Virus record (IMG/VR): IMGVR_UViG_3300036832_000301 | Location: 1-59,931 of that record | Source: a virus | Reading direction: 5' to 3' (one strand) | Length of the DNA: 59,931 nucleotides | Translations under genes and position numbers: made by a program | Part shown: positions 43,309 through 51,069 of the stretch, piece by piece | How the letters are laid out: every line of letters starts with the position of its first letter | Position numbering within the stretch: the stretch's first letter is position 1 | Notes under the pieces: generated by a model | The model's database searches: none | What the model saw: the letters and a program-made list of their open reading frames with translations, nothing else | What the model was told of the DNA's origin: nothing

Positions 43309-43324
43309 GGCCGAAACTTCGGCC
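43309..43324. promoter_or_regulatory. 16-bp palindrome, putative operator 1
   Basis: GGCCGAAACTTCGGCC, in the 112-bp divergent region between 43285 and 43398. Nearly identical to the palindrome at 47469-47484, which also precedes an HTH-type gene. Confidence 0.7.
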
Positions 43325-43397
43325 CTGTATCCGGCGAATGTCAATGCGGCCATTCTCAGTTTCCAAACCCGCCAGTCGGGGCGTAATCCTAGCCGCC

Positions 43398-43616
43398 ATG
43401 CAAACCATCAGCGACCGTATGGCTAAGGTTGAAAGAGTCGCCACGCGGGTTGGCGTGCGAAAGCTTGCGCGCGAAGCGGGACTGTCGCGGACGACTGTCC
43501 AGTCATTCATGATGCGCGGCTGGCGACTTAAAAACCTATCGACTTGCGACAAGCTGATCGCGGCGGCTGATCGGCTAGAGCGACAAGCCCACCGCACATC
43601 ATCCGGCGCAGCGTGA
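43398..43616 (+). CDS. small HTH regulator (Cro/CI-like)
   Basis: 72 aa. VRKLAREAGLSRTTVQSFMMRG is a clear helix-turn-helix (residues 19-40). Divergently oriented to the CxxC protein, with an operator-like palindrome between them; a likely lysogeny or early-gene switch. Followed by the RuvC gene after 4 bases. Confidence 0.78.
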   Translation: MQTISDRMAKVERVATRVGVRKLAREAGLSRTTVQSFMMRGWRLKNLSTCDKLIAAADRLERQAHRTSSGAA

Positions 43617-43620
43617 GACC

Positions 43621-44133
43621 GTGCGGGTCATCGGCATTGATCCAGGGAACTCAGGCGCGCTGGCTTTTTTGACTCTGGCCGATGGCCGACCGACCCACCT
43701 CGAAGTGATCGACATGCCGGTCGGGCGGGTCGGCGGGCGTGGCCGGGTCGACGAGTACGCGCTGGCCCGCGAGATCGACGCGCGGCTCAAGCCCGGCGAC
43801 GAGCCGTTCACCGCCGCGATCATCGAGCAGGGCGGCGTGCGCCCGCAGAACGGACGGGTCGGCGCGGCGACGTTCTGGGTCGGCGTCGGCGTGCTGCACG
43901 GTGTCCTGGCGGCGCACTTCATTCCGATTGAGCTCACCACGCCCGCGCACTGGAAGCGGTCGCTGCGGGTGACCGGCGACAAGGATGCCTCGCGGCTGCG
44001 GGCTTCGGCGATCTTCCCGCTGTGGTCGGCGCTGTGGTCGCGGGCGAAGGATCACGGTCGCGCCGAGGCGGCGCTGATCGCCCTGCACGGGGTTAATCAG
44101 CTTCCGGTCCGACAGGCGCGCACCAGCGCTTAA
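43621..44133 (+). CDS. RuvC-like Holliday-junction/DNA nuclease
   Basis: 170 aa, GTG start. RVIGIDPGNSGALAFL gives the first catalytic Asp (Asp7); AAIIEQGG near residue 65 gives the Glu; DHGRAEAALIALHG near 147 gives the last acidic residues. Typical RuvC-like fold of phages; resolves recombination intermediates or branched DNA before packaging. Confidence 0.87.
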   Translation: MRVIGIDPGNSGALAFLTLADGRPTHLEVIDMPVGRVGGRGRVDEYALAREIDARLKPGDEPFTAAIIEQGGVRPQNGRVGAATFWVGVGVLHGVLAAHFIPIELTTPAHWKRSLRVTGDKDASRLRASAIFPLWSALWSRAKDHGRAEAALIALHGVNQLPVRQARTSA

Positions 44134-44150
44134 AAGAGGGTGTTGGGCCG

Positions 44151-45989
44151 ATGGCCGACGAGGACGGATATGTTGCTGGTCGTTCGTCGCTCGCCGATTG
44201 GGCAAGCAAACTTCATGGTCGGATAGACACCGACGAGGACGGCCAGGACTGCATTCGCTGCCCTGGCCCCGGCCACAGTCTCGCCGACGACAGTATGCTG
44301 GTGCGCTTCGACGAGGAGGCCAGCGGCGGCTTCCGGGTGCAGTCGTTCTGCATCGCCGACGACGACCCGAAGATGCTGCGCGACTTCGTCCGGTCGATGG
44401 TCGGGCTGCCAAACTGGAAGCCGAACGGCAAGAGCAACGGTCACGCCAAGCCCAAGGCCAAGGGTGTGATCACTGATAAATATCCCTACCACGACGCCGA
44501 GGGTCAGCCGGTGCTGCTGGTCAATCGGCTGGTGCCGAAAAACTTCCTGCAACAGCGACCGGACGGCGCTGGCGGCTGGGATTGGGGCGGGATCGACGAA
44601 CTCGCCAAGGTGCCATTCCGGTTGCCTGAACTGATCGAGGCGGGCGGCAAGGGCCAGACCATCATCGTCAACGAAGGCGAGAAGGGCGCGCTGGCGTGTT
44701 GGGCCAACGGGCTCGCCGGAACCTGCTCGCCCGGCGGCGCTGGCAAGTGGCCGAAACACTTCGCGCAATGGTTCGCCGGGCTCGACGTGATCGTCTTGGC
44801 CGACAACGATGCGCCAGGGCGCAAGCACGCCGATCAGGTCGAGGCGAACCTGCGCGATGTCGCCGCGTCGGTGAAGATCATCAACCTGCCAGGGCTCCCG
44901 CCGGGCGGCGACATCTGCGACTGGCTCGCGGCTGGCGGCGACCCGGCGACCATCGTGAACCTGCGCGCCGGGCCGCCCGCGCGCGGGCTCACCGCCGTCG
45001 ATCTTTGGTCGATGATCTTCCCGCCGATCAAGTTCGCGGTGCCCGACATCATCGCCGAGGGGTTGACCCTGATCGCCGGGGCACCGAAGCGCGGCAAGTC
45101 CTGGCTGGCGCTCGATCTCTGCACCACCGTCGCGTTCGGCGGCATGACGCTCGGCGACCGCAAATGCATCGCGGGCGACGTGCTCTACTGCGCGCTCGAA
45201 GACAGCCCCCGCCGGATGAAAGAGCGCCTGCACCGGGTCTGCCAGTTACGCACCGGCCCGCCCGGTCGCCTGACGGTGTGGTTCGGCCCCGACCTGCCCC
45301 GGCTCGGCCAGGGCTGCGAGGAGGCGCTGCGGGAATGGCTGGTCGAGCACCCTGAGCGCCGCCTCGTGGTGATCGACACGCTCAACTACATCCGCCCCGA
45401 ACGGACGCGCGACGAGGACCCGTACAGCTACGACTACCGCTCGGCGACGCTCTTGCAGCGCATGGCGTCGGAATTCGGCGTCGCCATCGTGCTCGTCCAC
45501 CACACCAGAAAAACCGTCGCCGAGGACTATCTCGAAAGCATCAGCGGCACCAACGGGCTGACCGGCGGGTCGGACGCGGTGATCGTCTTGGAGCGCCAGG
45601 GTGACGGCTCGACGGTGCTGAAAGGCCGGGGCCGGGACATCGAGGAATTCGAACTCGCGATCAAGTTCGACAAGGACGAGTGCCGCTGGCGGGTGACCGG
45701 CGATGTCGAGGAGGCGCGGGACAACGGCGTCAAAGCGAAAATCCTGGCGCACTTGCGCGACGCGCCATGGCCGTTGACGGCGGTTGAGATCGCCGCCCAG
45801 GCCGGGCTCAGGCGCAACACGGTCGAGGTCAACCTATTCCGGATGGCGAACGCCGGTCAGGTGAGCCGGATCGGGCGCGGCAAATATGCGCTGCCCAGCG
45901 TCGGCGGTGACGCCGACCACACCATCGTCAGTTTCGGCCCGACCCGGTCGCGGCAAGAGCCGCCAGACGACGAGGACGACGGCGACTGA
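44151..45989 (+). CDS. primase/helicase-like replication protein (TOPRIM + RepA-type ATPase + wHTH)
   Basis: 612 aa. N-terminal zinc-like CIRCPGPGH (residues 34-42), a TOPRIM-like part with VNEGEKGAL near 174 and VLADND near 215, an AAA_25/RepA-like helicase domain with Walker A GAPKRGKS (310-317) and Walker B LVVIDT near 406, VLVHHTRK near 445, and a C-terminal winged HTH (LTAVEIAAQAGLRRNTVEV near 545). Probably the replication initiator/helicase; the iteron cluster follows directly. Confidence 0.88.
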   Translation: MADEDGYVAGRSSLADWASKLHGRIDTDEDGQDCIRCPGPGHSLADDSMLVRFDEEASGGFRVQSFCIADDDPKMLRDFVRSMVGLPNWKPNGKSNGHAKPKAKGVITDKYPYHDAEGQPVLLVNRLVPKNFLQQRPDGAGGWDWGGIDELAKVPFRLPELIEAGGKGQTIIVNEGEKGALACWANGLAGTCSPGGAGKWPKHFAQWFAGLDVIVLADNDAPGRKHADQVEANLRDVAASVKIINLPGLPPGGDICDWLAAGGDPATIVNLRAGPPARGLTAVDLWSMIFPPIKFAVPDIIAEGLTLIAGAPKRGKSWLALDLCTTVAFGGMTLGDRKCIAGDVLYCALEDSPRRMKERLHRVCQLRTGPPGRLTVWFGPDLPRLGQGCEEALREWLVEHPERRLVVIDTLNYIRPERTRDEDPYSYDYRSATLLQRMASEFGVAIVLVHHTRKTVAEDYLESISGTNGLTGGSDAVIVLERQGDGSTVLKGRGRDIEEFELAIKFDKDECRWRVTGDVEEARDNGVKAKILAHLRDAPWPLTAVEIAAQAGLRRNTVEVNLFRMANAGQVSRIGRGKYALPSVGGDADHTIVSFGPTRSRQEPPDDEDDGD

Positions 45990-46004
45990 TGGCGACGAAG
46001 ATCA

Positions 46005-46157
46005 AAACTTACACACTCCCCGAAAAGGCCCTGTTTTTAGGGCGTGTAAGTTTCAGTGTAAGTTTCTAATTCGGCATATAATTCAATGAGATAACGATAG
46101 GTTATCAGTGAAAACTTACAAACTTACACCCCTATATAGAGGGGGCTTTGTAAGTTT
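46005..46157. other. candidate replication origin with six iterons
   Basis: AAACTTACA(C/A) occurs on the plus strand at 46005, 46112 and 46120 and on the minus strand at 46044, 46056 and 46148. Between them is the AT-rich stretch 46065-46110 with an inverted repeat GATAAC/GTTATC (46090-46106) and a small CCCCT/AGGGG stem (46128-46143). Repeats plus AT-rich DNA next to the replication gene are typical of an iteron-type phage origin. Not proven. Confidence 0.65.
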
Positions 46158-46190
46158 CGCGGAACGGGCCGAGAACATCGGAGGCAGATC

Positions 46191-46430
46191 ATGGTGGCAA
46201 AGCGCGAGCGTAACATGACCTTGAAGCGCCTGCGGGCTGGGGCCGTCGTGCTCAAGACCGCCAGCGCCGAGGCACGCCACGGGGCCTTCTGGACCTATCC
46301 GGACACCGGCAAGGGCGCACCGTCCCAGGTCTGCGCGCATTTGGAAAAGATCGGGCTGCTGGTCACCGCCGACAGCCTGTTCCATGGCGAGAGCGGGCAG
46401 ACCTACCGCTATGCGCCGCCGCCTCGATGA
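46191..46430 (+). CDS. small protein with winged-helix-like layout
   Basis: 79 aa, GGAGG site upstream. LKRLRAGAVVLKT..APSQVCAHLEKIGLLVTADSLF..TYRYAP: helix, helix and wing pattern. Located downstream of the iteron cluster, so an accessory replication or regulatory role is plausible. Confidence 0.65.
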   Translation: MVAKRERNMTLKRLRAGAVVLKTASAEARHGAFWTYPDTGKGAPSQVCAHLEKIGLLVTADSLFHGESGQTYRYAPPPR

Positions 46431-46495
46431 GGCACTTGATCCTGTCGCTGATCGCGCTCGGGGCGATTGTCGCGGCGTACCTGATCACCCGCTGA
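46427..46495 (+). CDS. 22-residue membrane peptide
   Basis: MRHLILSLIALGAIVAAYLITR, a single hydrophobic helix with a basic start and end, translationally coupled by an ATGA overlap to the gene before it. Similar peptides occur at 51718 and 59757. Function unknown. Confidence 0.5.
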   Translation: MRHLILSLIALGAIVAAYLITR

Positions 46496-46631
46496 TCGGG
46501 GATGGGTTCCGGCCCCGCTGTGGTCTTGGGCTGCGTCGGAGAGAGGGGGATTACCTGCCGCTGTAGGATCGCAGCGAAGCCGGAATGGTCGCGCGGTGTT
46601 GTCGGCCTAGCAACCGGCGCGGACTGTGCGC

Positions 46632-46997
46632 CTAACCCGCCGACCGGGCAAGCACCGCGCGAAACTCGGGCGGCAGGAACACGTTCGGCCCGACGACCCG
46701 GAACATCGGCGCGATCTGGTGGGGCTGAAAGCCAGCCAGCCCGCAGCCGATAGGCGTGACATCGAAGCTGAGCTCGGGGCGGGCGTCGGCGAACATGATG
46801 AACCGATGCACCGCAAGGTTAATCTCGGTCAGCGATAAGGTCCGAAGGTCTGCGTCCTTCGTCGGGATCGCATAGCTCTCGCCCTGCAAGCCTTCGCCCT
46901 GTCCATAAATCGCGCCGCGATGCTGGCGAGCCCAGAGCGCCGCACCCTTGCCGTGGCGACCGGCGAGATTGGAGCCGAAGACGAAGATCAGCGTCAC
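46632..46997 (-). CDS. A1S_2505-family (macro-domain-like) phage protein
   Basis: 121 aa. LIFVFGSNLAGRHGKGAALWARQHRGAIYGQGEGLQGESYAIPTKD and VTPIGCGLAGF match the A1S_2505 family of phage non-structural proteins, which look like macro domains and may bind ADP-ribose-like nucleotides. Overlaps the GcrA-tail gene by 4 bp. Confidence 0.82.
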   Translation of the reverse strand: MTLIFVFGSNLAGRHGKGAALWARQHRGAIYGQGEGLQGESYAIPTKDADLRTLSLTEINLAVHRFIMFADARPELSFDVTPIGCGLAGFQPHQIAPMFRVVGPNVFLPPEFRAVLARSAG

Positions 46998-47206
46998 GCG
47001 CTAATCCGCCCGCCGGTGCCGCCAAAAGCGCGCTGCGAATGCTCGTCACAGTATGGCCGCCGCCCGGCTCGACCGCAGACCACCATGGTCGCCCCAGACC
47101 CGCCGAGCGGCCACTGACAGACGCAACGACCGGCGGCTTCGATAAACGGCACCCCGGCGACAGCCGAAGGTTCCGACAGGGCTGGGGCCGGATGCAGCGG
47201 TTTCAT
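46994..47206 (-). CDS. GcrA C-terminal-like protein
   Basis: 70 aa. RCVCQWPLGGSGATMVVCGRAGRRPYCDEHSQRAF carries the Cys/His pattern (C-WP-G...CG....PYC..H) of the C-terminus of GcrA, the alphaproteobacterial cell-cycle transcription factor, without its N-terminal DNA-binding domain. Could interact with RNA polymerase or compete with host GcrA (inference). Confidence 0.7.
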   Translation of the reverse strand: MKPLHPAPALSEPSAVAGVPFIEAAGRCVCQWPLGGSGATMVVCGRAGRRPYCDEHSQRAFGGTGGRISA

Positions 47207-47457
47207 CGTCTAGCTCCCCTTGCGCAGTCCATCAGCCAATCCCGAAGTTCGGTAAGGCCGGTCGATGTGGCTGACCGGCGTCCGATCAGCGAAGTGGTCT
47301 CGGCCCGATAGACGCCACCGCCGATTGACCATGCCCGGCCAAGCAACTCGCCGGTGTCGGCGCGAAGGTCCCAGGCCCCGCTCTCTCGGCTCCATTCAAA
47401 GATCACGGCGCATTGCAGTCTGCTATACAGGGTTGCAAACAGGCCAGTTTTAAGCAT
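47203..47457 (-). CDS. hypothetical protein, start uncertain
   Basis: Up to 84 aa. The part from about residue 18 (VIFEWSRESGAWDLRADTGELLGRAWSIGGGVYRA shortened) looks like a small beta-alpha protein; the first 17 residues run through a promoter-like region and may not be translated. A GTG near 47406 is an alternative start. No family recognised. Confidence 0.6.
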   Translation of the reverse strand: MLKTGLFATLYSRLQCAVIFEWSRESGAWDLRADTGELLGRAWSIGGGVYRAETTSLIGRRSATSTGLTELRDWLMDCARGARR

Positions 47458-47468
47458 TCATCGCAAGC

Positions 47469-47484
47469 GGCCGAAATTTCGGCC
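47469..47484. promoter_or_regulatory. 16-bp palindrome, putative operator 2
   Basis: GGCCGAAATTTCGGCC, one base different from the palindrome at 43309-43324 and lying in the divergent region between 47457 and 47510. Confidence 0.72.
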
Positions 47485-47509
47485 TAGCCTGATCACGGAG
47501 GCTTCAGAC

Positions 47510-47905
47510 TTGTCGGACAGGAAACCCTACACAGGACGGGCTCAGCAGGCTGCGCCGAGGCGTCCGAATTTCATCCCGTCAACGCCCAATTACTTGAAAT
47601 ATAACTGGCTGGATAAAGACCCCGACATGGACCTGATCGTCGCGCTGATCGGCGAAGCTGGTTTCAGTCCGGAAGACGTCGAGCACGAGACTGAGAAGCT
47701 CGGCCACAAGGTCTCGCGCTACACGGTGATGAACTGGCTCTATGGCGGTGTCCGCCGCCCGCAAAACTACACCATGACCATCGTCGCGCTGGCCTGCGGC
47801 TACACGAAGACCTGGGCTCCGATGAGCGCCGCGAAGCCGGTGACCGCCGAGACCCAAAACCCAACATCGAGACCACCGGAGACCCGCACGCATGTCAGGC
47901 ATTGA
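47510..47905 (+). CDS. HTH-like regulator
   Basis: 131 aa from TTG 47510 (GGAGG 8 nt upstream); ATG 47628 would give a shorter form. DPDMDLIVALIGEAGFSPEDVEHETEKLGHKVSRYTVMNWLYGGVRRPQNYTM contains a probable HTH (VSRYTVMNWLYGG). Basic N-terminus, disordered C-terminus. The operator-like palindrome lies 26 bp before the start. Confidence 0.7.
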   Translation: MSDRKPYTGRAQQAAPRRPNFIPSTPNYLKYNWLDKDPDMDLIVALIGEAGFSPEDVEHETEKLGHKVSRYTVMNWLYGGVRRPQNYTMTIVALACGYTKTWAPMSAAKPVTAETQNPTSRPPETRTHVRH

Positions 47906-49022
47906 TCCGCTTCGACTGGCGCAGTTCATGGTGCTGCCCGGCGCGGCTGAGCTCGTCGAGTCCTTCTCGGCGATCCCGCCGGGACCGCTGCGCGACAGCA
48001 TCGTGCATCACGCCAGGATGATCGCCGACAGCTACAGTCGCACGGATGCGCGCAGCATCCAGCCACAGCCCGCGCCGCGACTGGCGAGCCCCTTCGCCGA
48101 AGGGTTGAGCTCGACCAGCGCCGAAGGCCAGATCGTCGAGCGCGCGCTGCGTGGCGAAGCCCCGCACGTCATCGCCGCCGATCTTGGGCTCAAGCTGGGA
48201 CTGGTCGTGTCGCTGATGCGCAAGGCTCGCCAGGAAGGCGGCGTCACGTTCCCCGGCGACAATGATGGCGGGAAGTCGAAAGCTCGAAAGCCCAGCAACG
48301 CCAAAGGCAAGAAACTCAACCTTGAGCGCTTCCCGGTCCCCGACCCGCCGTACTGGTGGGAAGACCCGGCGTCGCCGATCTGGGACAATCCGGCGATCCT
48401 TCCGACGATAATCGAAGACCCGAAGGGCTCGATGGCCGGGCTCGGGCCGCTCGACCGGCGGGCGTATTCGTCGATGGCCCTGGCGGCGGCGCGGCAGGGT
48501 ATCACCATGCGAGACCTGATCGCGCAGCGTTACGAAATGCTACGGCGGATTGACGCTGGCGAGTTGCCGAGCGCAATCGCGGTGGCGCTGCGGACCACGC
48601 CTGACAAGGTCTATGGGTTGCTGGCGCGGGTCGGACGCTCGCGGATGCAAGAGATGAACGCCCGGCCCCTGGTAGGGAAGCCGCAGGAAGCCCCACCAGC
48701 CGCCGCCGCGCCTACCCTACCCGACGACTCGCCAGCGCCGCCCACGCCCGCTCTTGCGCCCGGCGACGCCGCGCCTAGTTCCGACCCGCACGGGTCGTTG
48801 CGGCTCGCGGCGCAAAAATGGGGCTTCACCACCGTCACTCGCTACGAGGACATGCGCAGGCGAGTCCACGACCTGCGGATGGCCGGATGGCACCGGATAC
48901 AGATCAGCCGGGAAACCGGGATGTCGGTGGACTTCGTGAAGATCGCGATCCAGCACTGGCGGCGCAATGGCGTGGTCTTCCCCGAAGCCCGGTTCAAGCT
49001 GGCGAACAAGGCTGTCGCATGA
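47892..49022 (+). CDS. multi-HTH protein
   Basis: 376 aa. Three predicted HTH-like segments: VERALRGEAPHVIAADLGLKLGLVVSLMRKAR (about 78-110), GELPSAIAVALRTTPDKVYGLLARVGRS (218-245) and HDLRMAGWHRIQISRETGMSVDFVKIAIQHW (about 325-358), separated by Pro-rich linkers. A transcription or replication regulator is likely; no named family. Confidence 0.72.
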   Translation: MSGIDPLRLAQFMVLPGAAELVESFSAIPPGPLRDSIVHHARMIADSYSRTDARSIQPQPAPRLASPFAEGLSSTSAEGQIVERALRGEAPHVIAADLGLKLGLVVSLMRKARQEGGVTFPGDNDGGKSKARKPSNAKGKKLNLERFPVPDPPYWWEDPASPIWDNPAILPTIIEDPKGSMAGLGPLDRRAYSSMALAAARQGITMRDLIAQRYEMLRRIDAGELPSAIAVALRTTPDKVYGLLARVGRSRMQEMNARPLVGKPQEAPPAAAAPTLPDDSPAPPTPALAPGDAAPSSDPHGSLRLAAQKWGFTTVTRYEDMRRRVHDLRMAGWHRIQISRETGMSVDFVKIAIQHWRRNGVVFPEARFKLANKAVA

Positions 49023-49273
49023 TGGGTTTGGAATTAGAGGCTGTCGAGGCGCTTGATCGCGGGATCAAGGCGCTTGGGGCGTCGATCCGCTGGCAGACTG
49101 CCGCCGCTGCCGTGGTGATGGGCGGGCCGACAGCCATGCACCGCCGATTGATCGAGCTTGCGGTCGAGAGCGACGAGATCGCCCGCGTCGAGCTCAACAA
49201 GGTGCGCGAGTTACTCGGCGGCGTAACCGAGCCAGACCCCGCCGAACCACCACCGCCACGACCGGACGACTGA
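49019..49273 (+). CDS. hypothetical helical protein
   Basis: 84 aa. Long helices (LEAVEALDRGIKALGASIRWQTAAAAVVMGG; IELAVESDEIARVELNKVRELLGG) and a Pro/Glu tail. ATGA overlap with the previous gene. Confidence 0.62.
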   Translation: MMGLELEAVEALDRGIKALGASIRWQTAAAAVVMGGPTAMHRRLIELAVESDEIARVELNKVRELLGGVTEPDPAEPPPPRPDD

Positions 49274-49289
49274 TCCCGGAGAACGCCCA

Positions 49290-49574
49290 ATGGTCGACAA
49301 GATCACCAGCCCGTTCACCCCGCCGCAGGTCGAGGCGCTCAACCGCTGGCAGCGAACCGACTGGGTCCACGCCTTCACCTGTGCAGACCGCAACACCCCG
49401 GCGCATCACGCCTACGCAAAGGCCCACGGCCAGGGCGACCACGGCATTCTCACCGCGACCCGCGACGGCTGGGTCTGCCCGGTCTGCGGCTACCGCCAGA
49501 ACTGGGCGCACGGCTTCATGCTGGACCCGCCGCGCCGCCCACCGTGGCACACAGACGAAGGGCCGGTGCCGTGA
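49290..49574 (+). CDS. zinc-ribbon protein
   Basis: 94 aa. HAFTCADRNT and VCPVCGYRQNWAHGF indicate a single zinc ribbon (C..C). Similar small proteins are common in alphaproteobacterial phages. Function unknown. Confidence 0.7.
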   Translation: MVDKITSPFTPPQVEALNRWQRTDWVHAFTCADRNTPAHHAYAKAHGQGDHGILTATRDGWVCPVCGYRQNWAHGFMLDPPRRPPWHTDEGPVP

Positions 49575-49798
49575 GCGTCGAACCCATCGACCGGATCGAA
49601 GACGAGCTCTGGGCCTGGGTCACCGACGCGCCGGATGGCCCTTCGGTTGTCGGGGTGCTGACCGACTATGGGCACACACCGCTGGTGTTCACCCGCAAGG
49701 CCGTCGCGCTGCGGGTCGAATATCTGGCGCGCGGGCATGGCCGGTCGCTTAACCAGCCGGTGCGGCTCGTGCATTTCCGCGAGGTGCCCGAGCCATGA
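49571..49798 (+). CDS. hypothetical protein
   Basis: 75 aa from GTG 49571 overlapping the previous stop. IDRIEDELWAWVTDAPDGPSVVGVLTDYGHTPLVFTRKAVALRVEYL: an alpha/beta layout. No family recognised. Confidence 0.65.
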   Translation: MSVEPIDRIEDELWAWVTDAPDGPSVVGVLTDYGHTPLVFTRKAVALRVEYLARGHGRSLNQPVRLVHFREVPEP

Positions 49799-50100
49799 TG
49801 CGGCTGCGCAACCGGCTACAGAGCGTGCGGACCCAGAACGGCCACTCGATCCGCGAAGCCGCCCGCGCGACTGGCGTCGACGCTATGGCGCTCAGCGAGA
49901 TCGAGCGCGGCCTGCGCTCGCTGTCGGCGCGCATGGCGGTGCGGCTCGCGTCCTATCTCAAAACCTCGCCAATGAAGCTGCTGCACGAAGACGCCGCCGA
50001 CCGGCTCGACCGCTATCTCGACAGCACCAAGGACATCATCGGGTCCATCGACACCGAGACCGACGACGATGGCGTGCCGATTGGGCGGTCGATCCGATGA
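49795..50100 (+). CDS. XRE-family HTH regulator
   Basis: 101 aa. LRNRLQSVRTQNGHSIREAARATGVDAMALSEIERGLRSLSARMAVRLASYL is a canonical XRE/Cro-type HTH (residues 3-55), followed by an acidic tail. One of several small regulators in this region. Confidence 0.85.
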   Translation: MMRLRNRLQSVRTQNGHSIREAARATGVDAMALSEIERGLRSLSARMAVRLASYLKTSPMKLLHEDAADRLDRYLDSTKDIIGSIDTETDDDGVPIGRSIR

Positions 50101-50363
50101 GCGACCCGCTGGCAAAAGACCTGATGCTGGCGGTGGCGCGGGTCTCGGCGCAGATGCTGGTTCACGGCGAGCTCGCGCGCCAAGCGTTTGAGATCACCAG
50201 TCGGTCGCCTGCGTTGATCGCCAAGCTCGACGCCGAGGGCGCGACGCTCGACATCGAGCTTAACCGGCTCGCTGATCTTGCCGAAGACGCCGGGCAGATC
50301 GAGATCGCCGCTGGTATCCGGCGGACCATAGAGCGCCGCCCGAGGCTGGGGGTCACGCAATGA
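50097..50363 (+). CDS. hypothetical helical protein
   Basis: 88 aa, mainly helical (DPLAKDLMLAVARVSAQMLVHGELARQAFEITSR) and acidic. ATGA overlaps with both neighbours; operon member. Confidence 0.62.
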   Translation: MSDPLAKDLMLAVARVSAQMLVHGELARQAFEITSRSPALIAKLDAEGATLDIELNRLADLAEDAGQIEIAAGIRRTIERRPRLGVTQ

Positions 50364-50584
50364 CCAGCGATCTCAACCCAGACGCCGCGAGCGTGGTGAC
50401 GTCGGAATACTACGAAGTCACCATCGAGAGCGCCGATGGAACCGAGTTCCAGCAATTCGCCGCCGAGCCTGTCGCGCGCCGCACCTTCGCCAACGAGCGA
50501 GCCCGCCTGCTCGATGGGCAACGCCTGACGCTGACTAAGGTGATCCTGCTCGACGCCGCCGAAGGGGACGGAACGAATGTCTGA
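50360..50584 (+). CDS. hypothetical protein
   Basis: 74 aa, beta strands (EYYEVTIESADGTEFQQFAAEPVARRTFANERARLLDGQRLTLTKVILLD). The fold is unknown. Overlaps both neighbours. Confidence 0.62.
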   Translation: MTSDLNPDAASVVTSEYYEVTIESADGTEFQQFAAEPVARRTFANERARLLDGQRLTLTKVILLDAAEGDGTNV

Positions 50585-50789
50585 GACCAGCCTGCGCGAC
50601 AACTTCGAGCATTTCCGGCGCATCCGCCGCGAGATCATTGCCGACGCCACGGCGCACCAGCAGAAGGAAGCCGTCGCCCTGGCGATTGGCATTCTGATGG
50701 GCGGCGGGTTCCCCGGCTGCGCGGCGACCGTCGCGGTGCTCGCCGAGCGCGCATTCCCCGGCACCGTTTGGGCGTGGGTCGATGAGTGA
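50577..50789 (+). CDS. hypothetical protein
   Basis: 70 aa; helical N-terminus (LRDNFEHFRRIRREIIADATAHQQKEAVALAIGILMGGG) and a moderately hydrophobic C-terminus with one Cys. Function unknown. Confidence 0.6.
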   Translation: MSETSLRDNFEHFRRIRREIIADATAHQQKEAVALAIGILMGGGFPGCAATVAVLAERAFPGTVWAWVDE

Positions 50790-51069
50790 AGCTGTCGCGG
50801 GCGCGCTCAACATCGCCGACACCCGGTTTTATCTTTCGACGCTCCGCGCCCGCTTGCCGATGTTCACGATCACCGATCACCCGAGCGACTGGCCCGACTT
50901 CTATGTCGCCCGACTGCACCTGAGCCTGCCAGAGCCCAGCGCCATGCCGATGGCGATCATGGACCCCGATCTCGACCGGCTGCGCGAAACCATGATCGCG
51001 CTCAGCGGGGCGTGCCTGTCGCGCGATCCCACCGATGACCCGGTGATCGTTGAAAGCTGGATCATGTGA
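50782..51069 (+). CDS. hypothetical protein
   Basis: 95 aa. TRFYLSTLRARLPMFTITDHPSDWPDFYVARLHLSLPEPSAMPMAIMDPDLDRLRETM: alpha/beta, no motif. ATGs overlap on both sides. Confidence 0.62.
   Translation: MSEAVAGALNIADTRFYLSTLRARLPMFTITDHPSDWPDFYVARLHLSLPEPSAMPMAIMDPDLDRLRETMIALSGACLSRDPTDDPVIVESWIM

Noticed and set aside
45989-46069. 26-codon plus frame starting at ATG 45989
   Set aside because: It overlaps the iterons and is an accidental reading of them; no ribosome-site or homology support beyond the overlap with the previous stop.
46502-46753. Plus-strand frame of 83 codons
   Set aside because: Overlaps the macro-like gene on the other strand and shows shadow-like composition; no ribosome site.
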